Assembly (NCBI GenBank): GCA_963703325.1
Contig: OY969805.1
Coordinates: 992,001 to 1,056,000 of the forward strand
DNA: 64,000 nucleotides
Direction of reading: 5' to 3'
DNA from: Aquilonibacter sp963703325
GTDB lineage: Bacteria; Vulcanimicrobiota; Vulcanimicrobiia; Vulcanimicrobiales; Vulcanimicrobiaceae
The notes beneath the pieces were generated by a model. The model worked only from the letters and a program-made list of their open reading frames with translations, searched no databases and was not told the DNA's origin. The position numbers and the translations under genes are program-made. Every line of letters begins with the position of its first letter. Position 1 is the stretch's first letter. Positions 36,078 through 44,870 of the stretch are shown here, piece after piece.

Positions 36078-36987
36078 ATGCGCAGGCTCCTAGCTTTTTT
36101 ACTTTTATTTATGACATTTGAAACAGCATCTGCATCAGCTCAGCCCGACACGACGCTCACGACGCAGCTTGCGGGCTTGACCGCCGGCTATCAGGGCAAC
36201 GTCGCGCTCTACGCGCAGGATTCTGAGCACCGGCCGGACCGTGGCGATCAACGCCGACACCCCGGTGCCCACCGCCTCGACGATCAAGCTCACCGTGCTT
36301 TTCGAAGCGCTCAAACAGATTCAAGATGGCCGTAAGCACTGGAACGATCCGCTAACGCTCACCAAGGCAAACCAGGTCGAAGGCTCGGGCGTCTTGACGC
36401 TCTTCGATACGCCGCTGACGTTGACGCTCAAAGACGCGCTCACGATGATGATTGTCGTCAGCGACAATACGGCCACAAACCTGGCCATCGATGATTTGGG
36501 TCTGCGAAACATCGACGATCGCATTGTGTGGATGGGCTTGCAGAATACGTGGCTCTACAAGAAAGTGTTCATGGATCCGGTCCCGCCTGTGCCCGCGGAT
36601 CAACCCAAATTCGGGCTTGGCAAGACCACCGCGCGCGAGATGGCCGCAGTCATGCGGCGCTTCGCGACGTGCGACCTCAACGCGCCGGGCGTGACGACGC
36701 AGCCTTCCCAAAGCGATCGCGCGCTGTGCGACGTGGCGCTCGGTATGCTGAAGAACCAAACGGATCGCGAGGGAATTCCGCGCTATCTCGGCGACCTCAC
36801 CGTCGCAAGCAAGGGTGGAGCCGTCGACGCGGCGCGCAGCGACGTCGGCATCGTGTATGCCAAGAACGGCCCGATCGTGATCTCGGCATACACCTACGAC
36901 AATAAGGATCAGAGCTGGACTCCCGACAATAGCGGACGGTTGCTTATCGCCAAGCTTGCCAAGGCGATTGTCGATGCGTGGAACTAG
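36078..36987 (+). pseudogene. beta-lactamase-fold serine hydrolase, single-base frameshift
   Basis: A signal peptide (RRLLAFLLLFMTFETASASA) and about 45 further residues lie in one frame; from 36223 homology continues in another frame as LSTGRTVAINADTPVP. One extra T at 36221-36222 explains the shift. The rest has the class A motifs: STIK (S-x-x-K), VVSDNTATN (SDN) and SKGGAVDAARSD (K-G-G). The Glu166/Asn170 region of true class A enzymes is not visible (ADQPKFGLGKTTAREMAAVM), so a penicillin-binding or DD-peptidase-like hydrolase is as likely as a beta-lactamase. Confidence 0.7.
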
Positions 36988-36993
36988 CGCGCG

Positions 36994-37992
36994 CTAGGAA
37001 TCCAGCACTTTGGCTTGACCGCGCGGCGCATCGCTCTCAACGTGCCGTGCACGACCGGTGTAGAGCGCGATCATCTGCGCTGCGACGAGCCAGGCGAGCG
37101 TATTGAACGCGATACCGACGACGGGACCGAGCAGCGGAACCTCGCCCAGACGTCCGCCGATGGCGTAGCGCAAACTGTCGGCGGCGGCCGCCTCCAGCAT
37201 CGGGCGATTGACGACCTGCCGCGATACGTCGTCGACGATCGCGATCGATGCGCACGACGCATCGAGCATCGCGCCGCTGCCGTGGCGAAATTCCCCCGCC
37301 GAAAATCCCTCGGCGTGAATGTAACTTGCTTCCTTGAGCTTCAACGCGAATTCGTGCGCGATCGGCAGGCCGTAGCCGGTGGCGAAGATCAGCACGCTGC
37401 GGCGGCTCGCGATGCGGGCCGCGGCGGAACGCACCTCGTCGACGCCGGGACTGTTCAGCCACGAGCGTACGTCTTCGGCGGTTTCGATCAGCGTTTGCGC
37501 ACTGCGCTGGTGCGGCTGACCGACGATGCCGGCTGCCCACAGCAAGATGGCCGCGGTTGCGGTCACGCTCTTGCTCGCGGGCACCGCGATCTCGCGCCCC
37601 GCGCCGACGTCGATGGAAAGATTAGCGCGTTGGGCAAGCGGCGACTGCGGCGTATTGGTCAGCGCGATCAACAGCTTGGGGTTGAGCACGTCCAGCGCGT
37701 GGAGCAGATCCTCAGATTGTCCGCTCTGTGAGACCGCGATGGTGGCCGAGCCGGCGTACGCAGCGTGATCGAGCGGCGCTTCCGTAGCCGCCAGCGCGTG
37801 CGCGCGAATCGCGCGGCGGCGCAACGCGAGCGCGCCCAGTTGCGCCATGAAGAGCGAGCTGCCGCTTCCGAGCAGCACGATATCCCGGCCGTCGATCGCG
37901 TTGGCCAGTGCTTGCGCCTTATCCGACGCAGCAATGGCTTCCCACACATCGGGCTGTTCGCGAATCTCTCGCTCGAAATGCGCTCCCAACAT
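36994..37992 (-). CDS. double SIS-domain sugar-phosphate isomerase/deaminase (NagB-II/GlmS-like)
   Basis: 332 residues from ATG 37990-37992; a longer open frame exists but overlaps the next gene. Two SIS domains, as in the C-terminal half of GlmS, with no glutaminase domain: IVLLGSGSSLFMAQLGALAL and ATIAVSQSGQSEDLLHALDV in the first, LIFATGYGLPIAHEFALKLK and ASYIHAEGFSAGEFRHGSGA in the second. Such stand-alone proteins are glucosamine-6-P deaminases (NagB-II), AgaS or FrlB types. Sits among peptide/murein uptake genes, so amino-sugar catabolism is the likely role. Confidence 0.8.
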   Translation of the reverse strand: MLGAHFEREIREQPDVWEAIAASDKAQALANAIDGRDIVLLGSGSSLFMAQLGALALRRRAIRAHALAATEAPLDHAAYAGSATIAVSQSGQSEDLLHALDVLNPKLLIALTNTPQSPLAQRANLSIDVGAGREIAVPASKSVTATAAILLWAAGIVGQPHQRSAQTLIETAEDVRSWLNSPGVDEVRSAAARIASRRSVLIFATGYGLPIAHEFALKLKEASYIHAEGFSAGEFRHGSGAMLDASCASIAIVDDVSRQVVNRPMLEAAAADSLRYAIGGRLGEVPLLGPVVGIAFNTLAWLVAAQMIALYTGRARHVESDAPRGQAKVLDS

Positions 37993-38052
37993 CGGCCTAC
38001 CCCATTCGCTGTGAGCGCGGTGAAACCACCGAGGCCGTCGAAGAATTACCCG

Positions 38053-39667
38053 ATGTTTCTGCGAGGTGCTGTTGCACTGCTGCTTATCGCCCTCTGTGCG
38101 TGCACGAAAACCGGCACACCAATGAGCGGGGCCGCGAATCCGTGGACGGTTCCGGGTGTGCTGCGGATCGGCGATCCTGAGGAGCCCGACAATCTCAACC
38201 TCATGTTCGGGCATACGCTCGCGACAGGCGAAATCGACTGTTTGCTCTTTTCGTTCATTTTGCGGACCGACGCGGACGGCAATCTTTTCCCAGATTTGGC
38301 CACCGAGGTGCCGACACTGCAAAACGGCGGCATCAGTCGCGACGGAAAGACCGTCATCGTCCATCTACGGCACGGCGTGAAATGGTCGGACGGCGCGCCG
38401 TTGACGGCAGCAGATTGGCTCTTCACGTATCACGCCGTGTTGAATCCGGCCAACAACACCAAAACCGACTACGGATGGGCCGAGATTGCCTCGGCGCAAG
38501 CGCCCGATCCGTACACGATCGTCATCCATCTCAAGAAGCCGACGGTCGAAGTGCTCGAGAATCCTCAGTATGGGCGGCGACGCCTATCCGCCGCTGCCGG
38601 CGCATCTGCTGGCCAAGCTTCCCGATCTCAACCGCGCCGCGTTTAACAGCATGCCCATCTCGAGCGGGCCCTTCATCTTAAAGCGCTGGGTGCGCGGCGA
38701 CTCGCTCACCTTTGTCGCCAACCCGCTCTACTTTCGCGGGCCGCCCAAACTCAAGGAGATCGTCTGGAAGATCGTGCCCAATCCCACGACGCTGCTCAAC
38801 GCGCTGCGGGCGCACGAGATCGATCTCTATCCGGCGGTCGGTGAGGATTCGATCGATCAGCTCAACTCGATCTCCGGCATCCGCGTGACGAACCGTCTGG
38901 TGGCCTGGTGGCAGCACCTTGAGATGAACATGCGGCAGCCGCAACTTTCCGACGCGCGCGTTCGCGCGGCGATTGCCGAGGGCATCGATTGGTCGCGCAT
39001 CGTCGCAACCGTCTACCACGGCCACGGGCAGCTCGCGGTCTCGGACATCTTTCCGCAATCGTGGGCCGCGCCGAATTTGGCGCCGTATCGCTACGATCCG
39101 GCCGATGCGCGCCGGCTTCTTGCGCAAGCCGGCTGGCGGATTGGAAGCGACGGTGTGCTGCACAAGGGTGCGCTCGCGATGCGGTTGACCATTTCCGCAA
39201 CGACCGACAACGACGTCAATCAACGCGCCGAGTTGGTGATCCAATCGATGCTGCAACAACTCGGCATCGGAATCGACGTGAAGAACTATCCGGCTAACCT
39301 GCTCTTCGCGCAGAACGGCCCGATCTACAGCGGCAAGTACGATCTCGAATGGTCGCAGGCGATCAATGGGGCCGATCCCGACGACTCGGGCTCGTGGAAT
39401 TCACACTACATTCCGCCGCACGGCGCGAACACGAGTTGGCTGAACGACCCGATAGTCGACGCGACGACCGAGGCCGCGGCAAGCACCTTCGATCAGGCGC
39501 AGCGCAAAGCGCTGTACCAAAAGGAAGCCGCGCGGATCCGTGCGCTAAACCCCGCGGTCTTCGCCTTCTGGCACCAGAGCTATTTCGGTTACAACAGCGA
39601 CCTGAAAAACTTCAAGCCGGCGGCGTTCATCGCCGACGAATGGAACGCGTGGCAGTGGCAGATTTAG
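38053..39667 (+). pseudogene. oligopeptide-binding lipoprotein (SBP family 5), single-base frameshift
   Basis: Lipoprotein signal with lipobox (FLRGAVALLLIALCAC) then VPGVLRIGDPEEPDNLNLMF and WSDGAPLTAADWLFTYHAVL, the DppA/OppA family start. The frame breaks at an extra A at about 38560: V-E-V-L-E then, in the next frame, ILSMGGDAYPPLPAHLLAKL to the end (GAYDLEW-type region, ADEWNAWQWQI). The intact paralogue at 45910-47493 shows the continuous reading. Binds peptides in the periplasm for an ABC importer; no permease genes are nearby. Confidence 0.8.
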
Positions 39668-40239
39668 TCGCCTATCGGATCGAGGACTTTCCACACTGGC
39701 CGCTGACGAAATGGCGTCCCGACGTTCCGGGACGGATCGACCATATCTACACGCACTGGTCGGCGCACGACTATGCGTCGGTCTTTCCCGCGTATCACTT
39801 TTGCATTGCGACGACGCCGGACGGCATCGTCGTCGTCAACACCCACGACGTGCGTGAGAACATGCGCAACGTGTACGAAAACCCCGATGCGCCCTACGCG
39901 CAGCACACGCGCGGCCGCAATTCCCACGCGCTCGGTATTTCGATCATGGCGATGCAGGGCGCGACGCCGGCCAACTTCGGAGCCTATCCGTTGACCGAAG
40001 AACTCATCAACGGGCTCTGCGTGGTCGGCGCGCGACTAGCGGCATTTTATAACGTGCCGATCGACGCCGACCACATCATGTCGCACGCTGAGGCCGCGGT
40101 GCGCGAAGGCTACTTCGGCACCGAGCCCGATCAGCGCTGGGATATCGCGCGGCTCGTCGCAAGCGACAAGCCGTTGGTCGAGCAAGACGCGATCGACCTG
40201 GGCGAAGAATTACGCGCACGCATGCGCGCCGCGCACTAA
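39655..40239 (+). CDS. PGRP/Amidase_2-type N-acetylmuramoyl-L-alanine amidase
   Basis: About 194 residues if it starts at GTG 39655-39657 (GTG 39649 and ATG 39640 are alternatives). RIDHIYTHWSAHDYASVFPA carries the first zinc histidine (H34), YHFCI and TRGRNSHALGISIMAMQG the fold core, and DADHIMSHAEAAVREGYFG a second histidine. Cleaves the MurNAc-L-Ala bond of peptidoglycan or muropeptides. No signal peptide in this reading. It overlaps the end of the binding-protein gene by 13 bases and shares its operon. Confidence 0.8.
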   Translation: MADLVAYRIEDFPHWPLTKWRPDVPGRIDHIYTHWSAHDYASVFPAYHFCIATTPDGIVVVNTHDVRENMRNVYENPDAPYAQHTRGRNSHALGISIMAMQGATPANFGAYPLTEELINGLCVVGARLAAFYNVPIDADHIMSHAEAAVREGYFGTEPDQRWDIARLVASDKPLVEQDAIDLGEELRARMRAAH

Positions 40240-40673
40240 ACGCCCAGGTACGCGCCGAACACGAACGAATTCGAAGTCGCGCTACACGCCTTGGGGCGAA
40301 CGATCGGTTGAAGCACTGATTGTCGCGGTTGCAACGCGAAGCCCCGATTCTGCAAGGCCTTCTTGCTTCCGATCGCGCTTTCGAGTGCCGATTGATCGCG
40401 TTCGACGTCCCAATAGCGTACGGTAACGCCCTGCGTGAGTTTGTCGGTGTTCTGCGCGTTAACGATCACCGAACCGTTTGAGCACTTAAAGCGAAAACGG
40501 ACGGGGTATGGACCTTGCGCGTACCACGTGCCCCACGTGTCTTGGCCGACGGCCGAGACATGGTAGATCGTCCAACGTGCGACGAGTTGTGGATTACCGC
40601 CTTGCGCAGCCACGCTGCTGCAGAGCAGCAGCGTGAGCAGCGCAAGGACTCCAATCGAACGCATCACCCGCAT
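40236..40673 (-). CDS. small secreted protein downstream of the TonB-receptor-like gene
   Basis: 145 residues, signal peptide RSIGVLALLTLLLCSSVAAQ. Excellent Shine-Dalgarno (GGAGGAA 5 bases before ATG). Two cysteines in the mature part (RFKCSNGS, RPKACSATSN) could form a disulfide. No family recognised. It lies 21 bases after the TonB-dependent-receptor-like gene on the same strand and is probably its co-expressed partner. Its stop overlaps the amidase stop by 4 bases. Confidence 0.65.
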   Translation of the reverse strand: MRVMRSIGVLALLTLLLCSSVAAQGGNPQLVARWTIYHVSAVGQDTWGTWYAQGPYPVRFRFKCSNGSVIVNAQNTDKLTQGVTVRYWDVERDQSALESAIGSKKALQNRGFALQPRQSVLQPIVRPKACSATSNSFVFGAYLGV

Positions 40674-40694
40674 AACGTTCCTCCGTTTCTCTCG

Positions 40695-43673
40695 CTAGGG
40701 CTGTTGTGTCTCTCCCGGAATGCTGCTCCGCGGAGCGGCCCCGCCGCCAACGTAGGCGCGTGCAAATACCTCGATCGTTCGCGGAGTGCCGTTCACGAAA
40801 TTCTGGTAGTTCCACGTTCCCACGGGTCCCCATGAACCCGATTGCGGTCCGTAGGGCCAGCAACCTTGGCCGTTGTTGAAGCACGAGGGCGTCGGTCCGT
40901 GCTGCATGTTGAACATGTTCTGCATCTGGATACCCACGCGCCACGTATGCGTGATGTCCTTGACCAACGAGAGGTTGGCGTACCAATACCCTTGGCCGAT
41001 GCCTTCCTGCCCGAGGACCGGATTCACCGTACTACCGTTGGCCAGTGTATTCTGCTGACAGTATCCGAGCTGATTGTTCTGGTTTGCCGGAGCATACCCG
41101 GTACCGGCGGCGTTGAGCGGTAGACACCCACCGACATTATAGTAGTTGTCGTACGTCCAGTAGACGTAGGGAATCAGGTGCCAGCCATGCGTGTGCAAAT
41201 CCGCGGTAAACGTCATCGCGACGAGCGGCGTCGACGTTGAGCGCAGATACACGCCCTGCTGCAGGAAATACTCGGTCAGCGGCTCGTTGAAATACGATCC
41301 GTGGCCGCCGTTGAAGTCGCCGATCTGCGTCCAGCAATTGCAGTACGACCCTGAGACCCACCAACTTGCACCTGTTGGTCGTGGGTCGTCGTGGCTGATG
41401 CCGAGCTCCGCGCCGAACTGACGGATCGAGAGGTTGTCCTCAAGAATCGGCGTCGACGGCTCCCATTCATTCGTTCCCGGAATATATCCGTTGAACGGCG
41501 TGAAGAACGCCGGGTAGCTGTCGGTCGTACGCCAGTACGGACCGAAACGCAGTGTCGTCGTGGGATTGAACGCGTGCTCCCACATGAGGTCCACCATGTG
41601 ATTGATGGCCGGCTGATACGCTTGCGGGCCGTTGAGTTGCGGATTGAACGTTGGATTGTTCAGCTCGTAGAGGAAGATCGATCCGACGTAGTTAGCTGTC
41701 GACGAATACGAATAACGGAACACGTTGTTCGCATTCATGCGATAGGTTCCAACGAGTGACGGTGCCCAATACCCCGCTGAAACAGTACCGCCCGCAGCAG
41801 CCGGAACGCCGTAGTAGTCGCGCGACCAGCGCAGCCCCGGCTCGAGCGTGAATTTGCCCGTATTGAACGTGGCTTCCGCGTAGACGGACGGTGTGTGTGC
41901 GGGATTGTCGCTGAGCTGATTGATACACGGGTACGTGTCGCTATTCCCGAAGCATAATCCGCCGACCGCCGCCTCATTCGCGGGCGAGGCGTTGAACATG
42001 TTGAGATAATTGGTCTCTTGAATTTGGTCATCGTATTCCTGTTGCGCCCCGACTTTCACGGTCACGTTCTCGTTCGGCGTCCACGTGTAGTCGCCGGCGA
42101 AAAAGTAATCTTTGTCGTCGCGGATCTCATACGAATCCGAGAGATTGAAGAGACACTGGTCCCAGAAATACGAGCCGAAGCTTCCGACCGGCGTGCCGTT
42201 TGCGATCGGATAGGTCGGGCATCCGGTGCCCGTCCATTCAGAGTTATACACCGGCCAGTTCGGGTCGGAGTACGGTTGGTCGAATACGTACTTGTTGTAG
42301 AACTGCGCGACGTGGACTTCAAAGCTGGAATTCTCGCTAATCGTGTGATTCCACTGAAGCTTGAACACGTTGCTCTGGTGGCCCGCGAAATTGCCCTGCC
42401 CGGGCGCAAGATCATAGCTATACAACCCGATCGGACAGGGCTGACCGTTCGGCGCCGTTCCGCCTGAGCCGCTCGATGCCGAGCCGGGGACATTTCCGGT
42501 CGCCCCCGGGCAAGCCGTTACGGCCAACCCCGGTTGGCCCGGGTTGTCGATACCCCAAGTGCCCTGATCGTTGAAGTAGCTGTTTAAGTCCATTAGCTGA
42601 ATGTCGTCGCGCGCATCCGGCCGGTAATGGAAATTCCCGAGCACGTCACGGGTCCAGATCCAGCCTGCATTTGCAAACGAGATACCGCCCGGGTAGCCGG
42701 CTTCGACTGCCCCGGGAATGCCGAGGAGCGGATAGTTCGCGCCGTTGAGCTGCTGGCTGCCCACCCAGTAGTAATTTTGTGCATTTGAGGCGTCGTTGCT
42801 AACGAACCAGCTGAACTTTCCGTTGCGAGTGGCACCGCTCCATTCGGCGCGTTCAAGGTGGGAGAACTGATTGTTGGTCAAGGCGCCGGAAATCCAGAAA
42901 TATCCTGGATACGTACCTACTTTGGAGACCTGATTGATCACGCCGGTACCGTTCTGCGCGATGTCCGCCGTGAGACCGCCCGTCACGACTTCCACGTTAC
43001 CAACGCCGATATTGACGAGGTTCGTTCCGAAGAATCCCGTCTGACGATCGCTGATCGGCACGCCGTCGAGTTCGAATCCGGTATCGACGTCGGAGAAACC
43101 GCCGCGAATCGAGGGTTGACCGATCGCGTACCCGCCGCTACCAACGACACCCGGGACGGTATCGATGTACTGATACTCGGTTTCGTGCGAATCCGTACCA
43201 CCGGTCGCCGCACTGAGCTGATCGCCGGAGACGTTGTACACGTCTGATCCTTGATAGGGCTGCAAGAGGCTGCCGCGGCTACGCGACGTGACGTTGGCAA
43301 TCGTCTTAAGGCCCGCGTTCGCGAGCTTGCGATCGAAGCGGACGATATCGTCTTGCTGAACGAAGACGCCGGGGGTCGACACGTCGCTATAGCCCGAGGC
43401 GCTAACGCTGACGGTGTACGTGTCGGGAAGCATGTTCATGATCGCATAAAAGCCGTGAGCGTCGGTCACGCTGCTGAAGGCGCCGCTCGGCGACACGGCC
43501 TTCACCGTCGCGTCAGCGATCGGCTTGCCGGTGGCACCGTCACTAATCGTGCCTTCGAGAACGCCGGTTGTGCCGGCCCGAACCACTAGCGGACTCGCAA
43601 AAAAAGCCAACAGGAAGGCTGCGGCTGCCAGAAGCGCCGATACCCGCCCGCCGATGGAACGCGTGTCTTGCAT
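40695..43673 (-). CDS. TonB-dependent-receptor-like outer membrane protein with CarboxypepD_reg domain
   Basis: 992 residues from ATG 43671-43673 (GAGG 5 bases before). Signal peptide, then a carboxypeptidase regulatory-like beta-sandwich (TGVLEGTISDGATGKPIADA, SVTDAHGFYAIMNMLPDTYT), a plug domain (TVPGVVGSGGYAIGQPSIRG, GFELDGVPISDRQTGFFGTN) and a long beta-barrel rich in aromatic and Asn residues. No clear TonB box or SusD-type partner. Substrate cannot be read, but it lies inside the peptide/murein uptake island. Confidence 0.85.
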   Translation of the reverse strand: MQDTRSIGGRVSALLAAAAFLLAFFASPLVVRAGTTGVLEGTISDGATGKPIADATVKAVSPSGAFSSVTDAHGFYAIMNMLPDTYTVSVSASGYSDVSTPGVFVQQDDIVRFDRKLANAGLKTIANVTSRSRGSLLQPYQGSDVYNVSGDQLSAATGGTDSHETEYQYIDTVPGVVGSGGYAIGQPSIRGGFSDVDTGFELDGVPISDRQTGFFGTNLVNIGVGNVEVVTGGLTADIAQNGTGVINQVSKVGTYPGYFWISGALTNNQFSHLERAEWSGATRNGKFSWFVSNDASNAQNYYWVGSQQLNGANYPLLGIPGAVEAGYPGGISFANAGWIWTRDVLGNFHYRPDARDDIQLMDLNSYFNDQGTWGIDNPGQPGLAVTACPGATGNVPGSASSGSGGTAPNGQPCPIGLYSYDLAPGQGNFAGHQSNVFKLQWNHTISENSSFEVHVAQFYNKYVFDQPYSDPNWPVYNSEWTGTGCPTYPIANGTPVGSFGSYFWDQCLFNLSDSYEIRDDKDYFFAGDYTWTPNENVTVKVGAQQEYDDQIQETNYLNMFNASPANEAAVGGLCFGNSDTYPCINQLSDNPAHTPSVYAEATFNTGKFTLEPGLRWSRDYYGVPAAAGGTVSAGYWAPSLVGTYRMNANNVFRYSYSSTANYVGSIFLYELNNPTFNPQLNGPQAYQPAINHMVDLMWEHAFNPTTTLRFGPYWRTTDSYPAFFTPFNGYIPGTNEWEPSTPILEDNLSIRQFGAELGISHDDPRPTGASWWVSGSYCNCWTQIGDFNGGHGSYFNEPLTEYFLQQGVYLRSTSTPLVAMTFTADLHTHGWHLIPYVYWTYDNYYNVGGCLPLNAAGTGYAPANQNNQLGYCQQNTLANGSTVNPVLGQEGIGQGYWYANLSLVKDITHTWRVGIQMQNMFNMQHGPTPSCFNNGQGCWPYGPQSGSWGPVGTWNYQNFVNGTPRTIEVFARAYVGGGAAPRSSIPGETQQP

Positions 43674-43735
43674 CTCTACCTCATTAGGTCCAGAGAAAAG
43701 AAAAAGTGACCGACGCAGGACGCGTTCGTTCACTC

Positions 43736-43749
43736 TTAAGGCGCCTTAA
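43736..43749. promoter_or_regulatory. 14-bp perfect palindrome in a divergent promoter region
   Basis: TTAAGGCGCCTTAA is a perfect palindrome in the 168-base gap between the TonB-receptor-like gene (minus) and the dipeptide epimerase gene (plus), about 63 bases from the first start and 93 from the second. AGTCC-TTC-GGACT lies at about 43770. The palindrome could be an operator for both genes; no known box (such as Fur) is matched. Confidence 0.35.
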
Positions 43750-43841
43750 TGCGCGAAAGGTCGTCCTAGTCCTTCGGACTCTAAAAAATTTCTGGTAGCG
43801 CGCCTGCCCGGCGTTCCGAGGATCGAGGGAACCCGCCCAGA

Positions 43842-44870
43842 ATGCGCGCCCGCATGGCTCTTTCGCTCTCGCTCACGCCGCTCGATCTGCGCCTGCGGCA
43901 TCCGTTTAAGATCGCGCGTGGCGAGGAGACCGTGGCCCACAGCGTGCTCTTCCGATTGAGCGACGGCGAGCTCGAAGGGCTCGGCGAAGCCACACCAATC
44001 GAGCGCTACCATGAATCCGCCGACAGCGTTGCCTACTATTTCGCCAACAACCCGCTGACGTCGCAAGACCCATTCGCCCTCGAAACGCTGATCGATCGAC
44101 GCATCCCGCCGGCCGCGCGCGCGGGGCTGGACCTCGCACTCTACGACTTGCTCGGTAAGCGTCTGGGTGTACCGCTCTACCAGCTGCTTGGATTGGATGC
44201 GTCCAAAACGCCGCACACGTCGTTCACGCTCGGCATCAGCGACACCGAAACGACGCTGCGCAAACTCGCAGAGATCGGCGATCACCCGGTCCTCAAGGTG
44301 AAGCTCGGCCTCGGAACCGCGCGCGAACAGATCGAGACCGTGGAGGCGATCCGCCACAAGTACACCGGCACGATTCGCATCGACGCCAACGAAGGCTGGA
44401 CGGTCGATCGCGCGATTCCGATCCTGGGCGAGCTCGCGCGTTATGACATCGAGTTTTGCGAACAACCAATTCCCGCCGGGAATCCCCAAGGGTTGCGCGC
44501 GATTCGCGATCGTTCGAAGATCCCGATCGTCACCGACGAGGATTCTCTCGACGCGCGCGATTTGCCGGTCCTGATGGGCTGCGTCGACGGCGTCAACGTC
44601 AAGCTCGCCAAAACCGGCGGCATTCGCGGTGCGCTGTCGATGATCGCCGCCGCGCGCGCACTCGGCTTCAAAGTGATGCTCGGCTGCATGGTTGAAAGTT
44701 CGATTGCGTCCACCGCCGCAGCGCAAATCTCGCCGCTGGTCGATTGGGCCGACATCGACGGTCCGTTCCTGACCTCCGACGATCCGTTCACCGGCGTGCA
44801 GTACGATCACGGCAAGCTGGTGCTGCCCGACGAGCCGGGGCTCGGCGTACGCGCGCGCGTCATGGCATGA
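43842..44870 (+). CDS. enolase-superfamily dipeptide epimerase (L-Ala-D/L-Glu epimerase or N-acetyl-D-Glu racemase type)
   Basis: 342 residues. Catalytic lysine pair in LKVKLG (about 151-156) and VNVKLAKTGG (about 251-260), metal ligands in RIDANEGW (D181), CEQPI (E207) and TDEDS. These fit L-Ala-D/L-Glu epimerases and the related DgcA N-acetyl-D-glutamate racemases. The neighbour overlapping by 4 bases is a DUF1611 protein, as in dgcA/dgcN loci, which favours a D-glutamate/muropeptide role. Start at ATG 43842 or 43854. Confidence 0.9.
   Translation: MRARMALSLSLTPLDLRLRHPFKIARGEETVAHSVLFRLSDGELEGLGEATPIERYHESADSVAYYFANNPLTSQDPFALETLIDRRIPPAARAGLDLALYDLLGKRLGVPLYQLLGLDASKTPHTSFTLGISDTETTLRKLAEIGDHPVLKVKLGLGTAREQIETVEAIRHKYTGTIRIDANEGWTVDRAIPILGELARYDIEFCEQPIPAGNPQGLRAIRDRSKIPIVTDEDSLDARDLPVLMGCVDGVNVKLAKTGGIRGALSMIAAARALGFKVMLGCMVESSIASTAAAQISPLVDWADIDGPFLTSDDPFTGVQYDHGKLVLPDEPGLGVRARVMA

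Noticed and set aside
37993..38364. 124-residue N-terminal extension of the SIS protein
   Set aside because: It overlaps the signal-peptide region of the opposing binding-protein gene and has no homology; the ATG at 37990-37992 gives a normal double-SIS protein.
43760..43795. Terminator at AGTCC-TTC-GGACT followed by an A-rich run
   Set aside because: The stem is only 5 bp and no U-tract follows on either strand in the right orientation.
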